From NCBI RefSeq assembly GCF_000004195.4, contig NC_030683.2, forward strand, positions 90,501,410 to 90,565,409: DNA of 64,000 bases. The letters are read 5' to 3'. Shown here piece after piece: positions 12,683-23,700 of this stretch. The notes under the pieces were generated by a model. That model worked only from the letters and a program-made list of their open reading frames with translations. It did not search any database and was not told the origin of the DNA. The translations under genes were made by a program, and so were the position numbers. The DNA comes from Xenopus tropicalis (taxonomy: Eukaryota > Chordata > Amphibia > Anura > Pipidae). Within the stretch, counting starts at the first letter, position 1; each line of letters opens with the position of its first letter.

Positions 12683-14199
12683 TTTTTTGAATATGTCGGT
12701 AGAATCCAACGAAGGCCTTGGTACCTGTTTTTTTTAGTTGCCAAGATGCACCCCTCGTAATTTGATCAATGAAAGACTAGGACAAAAAGACCCATCTAAA
12801 ACAAGTTTGAAAATAACAAAAAACATACTGGGCATCTTGTTGAAATTAGAAGGGTTACAAAAGTTCAGTAGCACAAAGATACCAAATTTGAGGTGAAATG
12901 CAGTGTGGTGGGTTAAAAGGAAAGGAAACCAAAATTAACTTGCCAATATTTATTTTGGGGGGGGGGGGGGAGTTTCTGAAGGAGTGCCGCATAACCGTTT
13001 CCAGTCCAGTCAAGTTACAGGGGCCAGAGCATTTTTTTCTTAGTGATTGAAAAAGATTAGATACTTGCACTCCTAATAAATGTAGGTTTCCTTGTCCTTT
13101 AATAAGAAAAAGGTGCCTCTCCTACACTCCTACATCCCCCTCATCCTCCAAAACTCTAAACCCCACCTAACCCCACCACTCCTAAACCCCACCCCTTATG
13201 TAGGAAGCCCAGTCCATGCCTACCCAAATGCTTAAACCTGTTATTGTGGCAAAACATAATTTTAGAAAATATTAAAGTGTGAGGACTGAAAACTTATGCA
13301 AACGGAATATTTTCTAATTGTTTATAATTGTTCAAGGGTTTGAAAACTGTTAGATGTTACATAATTCCACTCTCATAAATGGTTGAATTGGCACATGGTT
13401 AACCATGTGAGCAGTAACGCCACCTCAAGGCTTCAACTCTTGTTACTGTCCATCCACACACCTATTCCAGCAAATGGCTCACCCTATAATTTGCTGCAAC
13501 AGTTCCCTATCTGGTCCAGAAACTAGTGACAAACCGTCATGAGACCTTTCCTCTTCTGTAATGACTAAATAGTACAAGGAACAATTAGCTAACTATCCAT
13601 ACACACATATTTAATTGGCTTTCACTTACACAGATCTTAGCTAATTTTATATTGTTGGAGCAACTCACTTGGTTATCATAGGTGTAATGAGGGTTAAATC
13701 CCCACTGCTTTGCTAACCATATGATTTGCTGCAATGATTCCCTATACGGTCCCTATTTAGGTGTTCAGACACATCACTAACTCACACATACATTGGGTGG
13801 GGTTTATAAATCCGCTGCTTGGATAACCATATAATCTGCTGAATACTTCCCTAACAAGTCATGATTTTAGAATATACTAGCAAATCACAGATGATTGCCC
13901 TATTTATGCTGTAGATAAATAAATTACTCAAATTACTCATCTGCACTGACTTAATGACTTAACTCACTAGTGAGGCTAATGTCACGCCAGACTGTGATAA
14001 AGCCGACCTGCTCCATCCGATCCATGGTGTAAGTTCGCGGATAGGCACAGCACCGGCCTGTGCTCATACAAAGAGTAGATATTGTTGCCGTTGGAAAGGC
14101 ATTTTAAAGCAGTTAGTTGCTCGCGATAGCAGAGCTCTATCATGGGTGAAACACTCCACGGGACATCAGCATTACAGTTAAATAAAGGCATCCAAATTC

Positions 14200-14400
14200 A
14201 ACCTTTTGCTGAAACAAACCCTACCTAATGCCTTGATGATTCAGACGAAGGCAAAAAAACCATGCTGAAGCAGTCTCTAATTTGCTTTAGAAGGGGGAAA
14301 AAAATTCCTTCCTGACTCCAAAATGGCAATCAGTACAATCCTTGGATCAATGGGGTCCTAATTGTACTAGTAACAGTAGCCTTGTACACTAAGTACATTG
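14200..14400. repeat. Possible LINE/SINE-derived fragment (TTCCTTCCTGACTCC motif)
   Basis: The segment AAAAAAATTCCTTCCTGACTCC followed by AAATGGCAATCAG and CCTTGGATCAA is a motif string that I recall recurring in amphibian retroposons. No ends or target duplication were found, so the call is tentative. Confidence 0.35.
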
Positions 14401-14836
14401 CTACATCCTGGGCGTATGGGCTGGTTCAGTATTCGGATACATTTGGTAAAGTACCATGATATAAAAACATCCTGACACTGGTTACTGGTTTGTTGAATGG
14501 GAGAACAGTAAGGCTGTATATAAAAACACAGGCATTTGGGGGTGCTTCTAAGCCAGTCTCATCTGTAGTGCAGTCAGCTGCTCCTACACTGTTAGCAATG
14601 TAAGCTCTGTAAATACACTGAACTGCCGCCATCTATTCTCAATATTATATATATGCCTATGGGCTGTGCTGCAAGTAAAATGGCCCTATAAAGCACCTAG
14701 AAATGTTAGCGGATAATAGTAAAGAAATGTATCTCAGTGTTCCCCTATTCAAGGAATGCATACACACGCACACACACATACTGTACACACACAACAAACA
14801 TACTCCATACATAAAACACACATAGAGTGTGCACTA

Positions 14837-15126
14837 GAGTACTAGAGTTAAAGCATCTAAAATAATTAGGGGGCATGGGGCTGGGACAGAAGTTGGGGAG
14901 AGGACAAGGATTGAATCAGGGAGGAGGACACAATGTTTTTTGAGATTTTTTTAGTGTAGTTGGGATGGGCATGGGAAGTGCTAGGGTTAGGGAATGTAAT
15001 CTGGAGCGATGATTTAAAGGGAAGGGAGGGGCATGGTGAATGCAAGGGGGAATAAGTGGGTGTGGGTCATTAGGAAAGGAAAGTAGGGCCTGGGGAGTAC
15101 TAGAGTTAAAGCATCTAAAATAATTA
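14837..15126. repeat. 32-bp direct repeat flanking a G-rich purine block
   Basis: An identical 32-bp sequence beginning GAGTACTAGAG and ending AAAATAATTA occurs at 14837-14868 and 15095-15126. Between the copies lie about 226 bp that are rich in GGGG and purine tracts on the plus strand. It could be one and a bit units of a tandem duplication or a deletion-prone repeat pair. No coding content. Confidence 0.75.
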
Positions 15127-15535
15127 CAAAGGATTCCTTTTACTTCACACTTCGGTAACTTACCCTAATTTATATTAAGCCACTTTGATCCACATTATCC
15201 TGTACCTTATCTGTTTGTCCCTTGCAGCCCCCCCCAAATTACTTTATGGTTAAGGTATTTTTGTCAGCTGGTCTGAATGATGTGCAGTGTTTAGCGCAGG
15301 CTTCCTGCTCACTCCAATTGATACGGCAACAAAATGCACATGTGCTGATCGATGTGCTGATCTCAATGCAGTGATGTGACAGGCGAATCAGTCTTGACAT
15401 CACTGTAAAGTGCTAAAGTATTAATATTTTCAAGTTTATTGTCTTGCATGCCTGGTCATTTTTAATGTAGTTCCTGTAGCAGTAACTGTAGGACCAACCA
15501 TTTTCTTAAGCATCTGAATAATTGAAATAAAAAAA

Positions 15536-15600
15536 TAACAAAAGTGGTATAAAGGTGATACCTTTATTGGCTAAGATAATCATAGCAAGCTTTCAGAACA
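15536..15600 (-). repeat. Possible Penelope-like element 3' end, reverse orientation
   Basis: Read on the minus strand, this contains a GAAAGCTTGC-type motif followed by TTAGCCAATAAAGGTATCACC, a string I associate with 3' ends of vertebrate Penelope-like elements. It abuts the start of the 88-bp tandem array. No coding region is present. Confidence 0.4.
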
Positions 15601-15601
15601 T

Positions 15602-16160
15602 TTTATTTATTTATATAAACTATAGTAGGGTTTCTGTAGCAAACACCCCAGCTGTACCAGTGCAGGAACGGCTGTCCCTGGGGCTACACAGCAGGGTATT
15701 TATATAAACTATAGTAGGGTTTCTGTAGCAAACACCCCAGCTGTACCAGTGCAGGAATGGCTGTCCCGGGGATACACAGCGGGGTATTTATATAAACTAT
15801 AGTAGGGTTTCTGTAGCAAACACCCCAGCTGTACCAGTGCAGGAACGGCTGTCCCTGGGGCTACACAGCGGGGTATTTATATAAACTATAGTAGGGTTTC
15901 TGTAGCAAACACCCCAGCTGTACCAGTGCAGGAACGGCTGTCCCTGGGGCTACACAGCAGGGTATTTATATAACTATAGTAGGGTTTCTGTAGCAAACAC
16001 CCCAGCTGTACCAGTGCAGGAATGGCTGCCCCCATACTACACAGCAGCTTATTTATATAAATTATAGTAGATTTTCTGAAGTAAACACACAGTGCAGGGC
16101 AGCAGCACATTATATTTTAGTTACTTTTATACACTTTTTTGGTGTTACTGTTCCTTTAAA
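15602..16160. repeat. T2-like MITE with internal 88-89-bp tandem array
   Basis: The motif TATAGTAGGG starts at 15621, 15710, 15798, 15887 and 15975, with a diverged sixth copy at 16063, giving a unit of 88-89 bp. Each unit reads TATTTATATAAACTATAGTA, a CACCCCAGCTGTACCAGTGC block, and GGGGCTACACAGC. A single unit of the same sequence lies inside the complete MITE at 37157-37559. Both end in GGTGTTACTGTTCCTTTA (here at about 16142-16159). The array is therefore an internal expansion of that MITE family, with the left terminus lost. Confidence 0.85.
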
Positions 16161-16489
16161 CTATTGACTATCCATTCCCTTCAAGTATTTCTAGTCCTGC
16201 AAATTTTTTTTACTTAATTAGTTATGAGTGAGAGTTAGGCTAGGTTCACAGTGGGCATTGTGTTCCCTGTAACAGAAGAACACGACGCAGTGGAGCTGCC
16301 GCACCTTAACTGTGCGTTACATCCAATTTAGTGAAGCATACAGTCAATGAAAAGCATGCTTCATGGTCGCTCAACGTGTTCGTTTATGCACTGCATGCAT
16401 TGGGCTTTATTCTTATAGCAGAGAAGTAATTAATTATGACTGTTTTTTAATTGGGACATTTAAACTTGATTTTTTTTATTCCCATTTAA

Positions 16490-16568
16490 ATTTAGTAGGA
16501 GTCGGTTCATTTTTTGCCGACTCTGACTCCAGGTACCCAAAATTGCCTCCGACTCCACAGCCCTGCCC
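16490..16568 (-). repeat. hAT-type MITE fragment (GGAGTCGG family)
   Basis: The run contains GAGTCGG, TTTTTTGCCGACTC, GGTACCCAAAATTG and CCGACTCCACAGCCCTG. On the minus strand this reads CAGGGCTGTGGAGTCGGAGG, the terminus of a hAT-like MITE widespread in vertebrates. The left part is truncated. It sits inside an AT-rich region whose flanks (GGCTAGGTTCACAGTG near 16240, CCTAGCC near 16600) may belong to another MITE. Confidence 0.7.
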
Positions 16569-17399
16569 ACATGGTACCCCTAAATTGTGAAAAATATTGT
16601 CCTAGCCTTCACATAAAACAATGGGCTGTAACATAACGGTAACTCTGTGTAACAGGGAAAACCACTAGCACCGGTGTCCTGTTGGGACACCGGAACTTTC
16701 TGCTGAATTGTTATTGCCTAAAAAAACACCCATTGTCCCTAAATTGTGACACTGGCCCGGAACTCAACATAACTGAAGGTCTGTTTATGAGTAACTGTGG
16801 GTGACAGCAGGTGTAGTCTAACTCCTCAGTGAAACAGCAGAAGCCCCCGCCAGCACCAGCGTTCAACCGCACCCTTTTGGGGCCCCAAACTCTGTTGCAA
16901 ACTGACAGGAACCCTGCACGCCTCAGATTTAAGACCAGAGTAAACAATTAGTTTTGGTCAGTTTCACCCATTGTCTTCTCCTAAATTAGCCATTGTTCTG
17001 TCACTGATTTGTGATAAATATGGCCCTTGTTTGCAGAAAACCGTTTTCTTTTTTGTCAAATTGATGCAGCAGGTACTGTTAGCAATTAGCAAAAAAGTCT
17101 GGGAGCCTCTAACTCCACGGTAAAAAAAAAAAAAGAGCCTGAAAATTATAGATTGCTGTAGGCTTTGAAGTTAGATCCAGTGGCAACAAAAGAAAAAGAT
17201 TAATTTTGGTCATTTTTTACCCATTTTCTTCTACTAAATTAACATTTGTTTTAAACATGTCTTGCCCTTGCTTGAGGACATAAGGGGAGCAGAGGTGCAT
17301 AGCAGCCAACAAACACAAAAACAAAAAGTTCTCTAACAAGAGCAGATTCTATTAAGACTGCTAAAGCACACCGCTCAGCTCCCCACTTCAACACTGTAG

Positions 17400-17605
17400 C
17401 TACGTGATGCGTCACTGCGTCAACTTATAGTCGTGACGCCACAATCTCGCGTGATGAGATGCGGCGGGATCGTCTTTACGTCACATGGCAAGGAGCCAAT
17501 GAGCGCAGTTAGCTGCTTTGCGTGACATGATAGTAGCGATCTGGGACTGCTGGCTGGGCTAGGCAAGTCGGAAGTGTCCCGCTAAAAGCGGGGCTATTGG
17601 GCAGT
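17400..17605 (+). promoter_or_regulatory. PEX10: PEX10 promoter region
   Basis: The 200 bp before the PEX10 start are CpG-rich compared with their surroundings and hold several motifs: a CRE-like TTACGTCAC (17476-17484), a CCAAT box (17496-17500), further GCGTCAC/GTGACGCC half sites around 17410-17440, and a consensus ETS site CGGAAGTG (17569-17576) about 30 bp before the ATG. There is no TATA box. This fits a housekeeping promoter with initiation near the ETS site. Motif matches are seen directly; use by transcription factors is inferred. Confidence 0.6.
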
Positions 17606-17711
17606 ATGTCCTCTGCCAACAGGCCTCAGCTTATCCGCAGCAGCCAGAAGGATGAGCAGTTCCAGGGCAGCCTGAGGGGCCAGGCTCATGAGGTGTGCCA
17701 GGCTTTTGCCG
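17606..17711 (+). CDS. PEX10: PEX10 coding exon 1
   Basis: Starts [18 protein letters not shown] and ends in ..QAFA plus one base (phase 1) before GTAAGG. The RSSQKDE stretch corresponds to the conserved IRAAQKDE start of vertebrate PEX10. Confidence 0.95.
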
Positions 17712-20700
17712 GTAAGGCTCTGCTCTGGAGTCTGGCAATGTTGATTCCCTGTGCATAGGAGACTGACATTATGTTATATGATGCATTTAATTTGGTCAAG
17801 TGTAGTAATCAATAGCAGCCAATCAGGAGGCAGCGTTTAGCTGACATGTTTAAATAGAATCATCTCGTCGTTGCTATGGGTTACCTGGGCAAACAGTGCT
17901 TTTGGTTACATGTGGGGTATGTAGTGTCATTAGTGAAAATGGATCACAGGCCACTGGGTTGCATGGAAAGTGAATTTTATAGGGAATGCTATTGATCGTG
18001 TTTACTATGTGTCTGTTGCACACTCTCATGTCTGCAGGCTATGAATGAGGGGTGAAAGGGAACAAAAGGGTTACAAAAAGGGGCAAAGTGAGTAAAGAAT
18101 GGGAAACCATAGTGGAAGGAGAGTACATATGGGTAATGAATAAAGAACATGGGGTATGTAAAATAATCAAAAGAAGAAAGTGAGAGCACTTTTTAAATCA
18201 TGAGGAGAAAAGAAAAGCCAAAAGTGACAGGAAGCCCTCACTTTCAACACTGGTTCAGTAAATAGAACTTGGGCTAGACACACTTTTTGCCTATTGTTTT
18301 AATTGGGACATGTTTATGGCTTTATTTCTCGCAATAAACAGGGCTACATTTGAAAATAAAGCCACATTCTGCTTACTGAACCAAAAAAACAAAATCAAAC
18401 AAACCAGCAGTCAAATGAGGAGCCCTCTGTAAGTTCACCCTCTCCCCCCCCCTGCAAGTTACAGCCTGTTCTTTAAAGTTTTTAAAGTTTCATTTTCAAA
18501 TTTGCCCTGTTTAAAGCAATAAATAACGAAACCATCCTTATTTCCTAATTAAAAACATGCAAGACATATGTGCAGCACAAGCTCTATTCATTAAACCTTT
18601 TTTAAAAAGGATGTATACTGTCACTATAAAGGACAGGGACACTGTGCATGTGTTGCTTAGTGTTATGGAAATTCACGTATAACATTAGTATATTCCGAAA
18701 ATTTGCCAGCCCAGGGTGGAGCTAGGGATCCCTGGGAAAAGGGCACAAAGGTGGCACAGAGCCCCAATGGAAAATACCATGGGCAGGTGTATTTTATTTA
18801 AAAGGAGTGCTGGCCCAGGCCTGATCACTTTCCAGGTGAGAATCTGTGGCACTGTCAATGTATTGGATTGACATGAAGTACCTGGAACAAATCTGCAAGG
18901 CCAAAATCACTCCCAAACAGTGCAAAGCTGGTACATAGTTACCAATAAATCATGAATATTTTTGCAAGACACTGTATATGGCTGTATACTGTGTTTTCTG
19001 CAGAATGTGGCTATATGTTTCTGTATGAGCTTATTCCTATCGTTAGTGTTGTGTTCATTATTTATAAAGCAAACTATCTGGTATGGTTGACCTGTAAAAC
19101 ATTTCCTGTTAATAAATGTCTTACATTTCTGTAGGTGCAAAAAAATGGCTGCAGTGGAGAAAGGAAATCGAGTTATTCTCTGATCTTGCATACTATTGTC
19201 TAACAACATTTTCAGGTACAATCCTTGCTGGCATTCCTTTATGACTAGCCTGCTAAAATTAATCAAGTATGTCTCTTACTTTTATGAATTGATAACAGAT
19301 GCTTACCTATCCGGTGCATCTGAAATTTCGCCTTATGCCCTTGCTAGTAGGGGCAAGAATTGACTTAGTTCCTACCTTAGTCCTTTTGGCCAATAGTCCA
19401 ATAAGAAATAATAGCTGTAGTTTTTATAACACCTGCACAAAAATGCATGTTAGTATGCTTTATGTCGCATGTCTTTAATTGTAGTTGCATTTTCTAGGGT
19501 ACCAAACACTGGGAGAAGAGTATGTCAATATTGTTCAGGTTGATTTATCTAAAAGAAAAGTTCCTTCGTTGTTTCAACGTACAGCGCTTATCTGCTGCCA
19601 TACATTGCTCCCTTACTTCTTGGACAAGGAGTTAGTGCGCTTGGAACATGAACTTCAGATAGAAACAGATGGAGTAAGATCGTCACACAGTGGTTTGTCA
19701 TCAGGATCTCATCGAAGGTCATGGATGTGGAAATGGGTGCATCGAAAGATTGCTGCCTTATCAGAACAGCAAAAGAAGACTTTGGTAAAGGCTGTCTATA
19801 TTGTCAGACAGAGTATTGCTTTCTTGAAAAGGCTGCATCTTGCTATATTCTATATGAATGGAGCATTCTATCATCTTGCCAAACGTGTCACAGGCATCAG
19901 TTACGTGAGTAGATCTATACTTATTGTACAGCGCTGCGGAATACGTTGGCGCTTTATAAATAAATGTTAATAATAATAATAATAATAAAGATTGTGTTAA
20001 CAATTTAATGTCTTTACCGGTCATTTTAAATTGATATGGACACTGATTTCTGCTAGTGCAGAAGTACCATCTCTGTGACATAACAAACTGTATAAGTTGG
20101 ATGAAACTATTAGATATTTCTGTTTATGCTGAAATGTACCCCCTGCCCCCCTCCTACCTGTTATAGCAAATGCATTGTGTAGGTTAATCTCATCTAGGTG
20201 TGTATTGTGTGTAGCCAGCCGGCTCTGTCTGGCCCTCCCCATGTAATTGCCCTAATTGTGTGGAGCCTGGAGCTGCTCAGTTTGAAAAAAGCTCCAAGGA
20301 GGGAAGAGATGAGGATTCCCCACTACCTGAGTTGTTGCTGGCTGGAGAGGACCAGGAGCAGGACCAAGAGGAAAGCATTGCTCAGCATTCCCCAATGTCT
20401 ATCAGAGCAGTCAGTTCTGGGAATGGAGTAAGGGGCACCCCAAAAGAAATTATGTCACAACCTCAGGGCCGTGAGTTCCCAGACATAGGGCAGGACCCAA
20501 AGAGCAAACAGTTGGTATCACAGGATGAGGCGTTTATTGGAGAAATGGCAAGTAGCCATCAGCAGGTTTCCATAAGCCAGTAGGTGGTAGCCAGCCTGCA
20601 CTCTTGTTCCTTAGGGAATAGGGAAATACACACAGTTGGGGGGAATCTTCTTGCCGCAGCTAAGGTAGATTCCAGGGGAACACAGGGGAGGGGGTCCTGC

Positions 20701-23700
20701 CGTAGCTAAGGTTACACCCCAGACAAAAGGCTCCTTGGAACTCTTGGCAGCCACCTTTGGAGCCAGAAAGGGAACAGCCCCTGTCGTAAAACCAAAACAG
20801 GATTTGACTCCTTCTGCCAACCCAAAGGCAGCTTCCAGAGGGGCCAATCATAGCTAATCCCACTGTGCCTATGGGAAGCCACCTAGTGAGCATGCCCAGT
20901 TCAGTCTTTTGCATTTACTAGACAGAGCACTTCTCTCACAAGGGGTAACTATGTGTATTGTGTCACTATGGGGTCTGGCTCTGTGTGCCCTCACAATAGG
21001 GGCAATTACATGGGGAGGGCCAGACAGAGCTGGCTGGCTACACACAATACACACCTAGATGAGATTAACCTACACAATGCATTTGCTATAACAGGTAGGA
21101 GGGGGGCAGGGGGTACATTTCAGCATAAACAGAAATATCTAATAGTTTCATCCAACTTATACAGTTTGTTATGTCACAATCTCCAAGACCATAAGTGCAG
21201 CGTGCTGTCCTATGGCGAGCAAGGAATTGTGTGGCTGCTCCTTTATTTTCTATGGGAGCATGGAGCTACCTGCCTGCGCAAAGCACTTTTTAGGCAGTAG
21301 AGCTAGCTTTTCTTGCTGCTTCAGCCTCAAAAAAAAAGGGGGACATCATAAATAAATGTCTGTTTATACGAATATACGAACATATGAATTATCAGTGGGG
21401 TGTTAGGGCTCATTGAAGTCAAGTAGCAGCTTTAACACCCATCGAAAACATTAGGCTAATGCCACACGAGGCGTAGGGCTGAAATTTTCGGCAAGCGGAT
21501 AAACGCTTGCCGAAAATTCATCCCTACGCCTCCTACTTGTGCCTGCACCCGAATGAATGGGATACACTCGGGTGCAGGCACATGTAGCCGATATACGCAT
21601 GAAAACGCGAGACTTTGCATTCTCTCGCGTTTTCATGCGTATATCGGCTACATGTGCCTGCACCCCAGCGTATCCCATTCATTCGGGTGCAGGCACAAGT
21701 AGCAGGCGTAGGGCTGATTTTTCGGCAAGCGGTTTTCCGCTTGCCGAAAAAATCAGCCCTACGCCGCGTGTGGCATCAGCCTTAAAGAGGAACTCCACCC
21801 ACAACTTAAGCTTTTTGAAAAGTAAACATAATGTCAAGCAGCTTTGAAATAAACATCGATTTAAAATATGTAGCCTTTTCATGATTTTTAATATAATAAT
21901 ATGGTTTGGAACAGTTAGAAAAGCCTGGCCCCATGTTCTCGTGCTGATTTGGCTGACTACTTTGAGACTCTAAAAAAGTAACAGTAATCAACTGTCCTCA
22001 GCCTGCCTCCAAACATCACAAAGCAATTCAATGTGGGTTATGTAGTAACTTTTTACAGAGCAGTTTGCACCAATCTTTTCATTTTATCCTAAAGTCTTTT
22101 ATTAAATCTTTCCACAGCTTCGTGTACGGAGGTCAGTTGGAGATGATCAGCTTGTGGACAGAAGTTACACTTTTCTTGGTGCAATCTCATTGCTTCATCT
22201 CATGCTGCTGCTTTGGGTTCAGATTAACAGTTTTCAACAGAGGCAGGAGGCCCAGCAGAAATGGAAACTGCTTCGCCGTATGTCATACCAGAGGTAAGTA
22301 CATTAATAAACCATATGGAAATCATAATTCTCATGTATATATTAATCTTTTTTCATCTTGGCCTGAATGTTCTTGACCTAGATCTTGCCAGGCCCTGCTC
22401 AGTAACCTCACAGGTAGATTGGTTTGTTGTAATTACATCACCAACATGGAGGGACTTTGCTTGAAATTTGGTTTTCCATTTATTCAATGCACTTTGCACA
22501 TTGCCTTCATTGAATTGCTGCTCAGAGACTTGCGGCTACCTCCTTGAATAAAGCTATGCCTACGTTTGACAGCGCTGCATGCACAAGCGGTGGCCGAAGG
22601 GATGCTCGTAGTCAACTCCTAGCTTGCGCTTTATGCAAACACACAAGTTAGGAAGCAACAGAGGCCTAAACAGGACTTTGTAATAACCACCTGCCATATG
22701 GTGGAATTGGTTGATAGTGTCAGTGGGTTCACCCAACCAGACAGTGTCAGTTGTAGTCCAAAAAGGGGTAGCATACTAAGTGGCAGATTTATTATAAAAT
22801 TATGATTTTGGGAAAAAAAAAACACAGTTGCGTTTAGTTGATATTATTATGAATACTTCCTTCCTTTGTTTTTCCATGATCACATGAATATTAATTGATC
22901 TGTTTCTAAAGCTAATAAATGCAAAGCCACACAAAGTAGTGATGATCACTTGGTTAATATAATGCTGAACTTTGCCATTAAAGTCTCAATTTTTTCCCAC
23001 CTTTCTTTATATCCATAGAGCACCACCACACGAGAAATCATATAAGCGCCGTGCAAAGTGCACATTGTGCTTAGAAGTGCGCAGACACTGCACAGCCACA
23101 CCCTGTGGCCATCTTTTCTGCTGGGAGTGCATCACGGAATGGTGTAACACCAAGGTGAGACTAGGGTGCAAGTACTATACTAGAGATGCTAGTAAAAGAC
23201 AGACCACCTTAAGAGTCTAGGGGGATCATTTATCATCAGCAGGCAGTTTAACACCTGGGCAAAAACCCATACCAGTCAATCAGTGACTAGATGTTTATCA
23301 GCTGCAGGTAGTTGCAGTGTTTAAAAATGAGCCCCAGGGTCTGCACACTAAATAAATTAGGGTTACAGTAGAAAAATGCACAGTAAACAGTATTGCATTT
23401 TTGGCAGCTACTGTAAGCATGAATACGCATTGGTTTGTATACGTATTTGAAGGCATAAAATTATATCTTAATAAAGTTTAACAGTGAATTTAACAGTGAA
23501 TTTGCATGCTTTTCAGCACGGTAGATGTACAACAAAAGAGTTCGTACATCTAGAAGGTACCTAATAAGCACTGCCCTCACCCACTATGGTATTTTGAATG
23601 AGCGGGGGGTACTTGGTAGTCTGTAGGTGTACTTACTGCTAAATTCTTTGGACATCCAACAGGTCATTTGCATTGCATGCAACACCCTTTAATTGAACAT

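Larger units (their letters stand above)
9949..15530. other. Gene-free, decayed repeats and low-complexity DNA
   Basis: No exon is recognised. Visible structures include a diverged duplication at 11640-11817, a possible Penelope-like 3' region at 12440-12540, and a (TA)n(TG)n tract at 12635-12682. There is also a G run at 12956-12970, three diverged copies of a TTTGCTGCAA..TTCCCTA motif at 13480-13860, a possible LINE-tail fragment at 14200-14400, a CA tract at 14760-14800, and a 32-bp direct repeat around a G-rich block at 14837-15126. Confidence 0.55.

Noticed and set aside
15602..16160. Minus-strand open frame 15886-16110 as a Cys-rich protein
   Set aside because: It is a translation through the 88-bp tandem repeat, with the repeat visible in the protein, and has no start or splice context.
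20074..21178. Interpretation as an ordinary hAT or Tc1 MITE
   Set aside because: hAT gives 8-bp and Tc1 gives TA duplications. Here an exact 5-bp ATCTC flanks TGTGA...TCACA ends.
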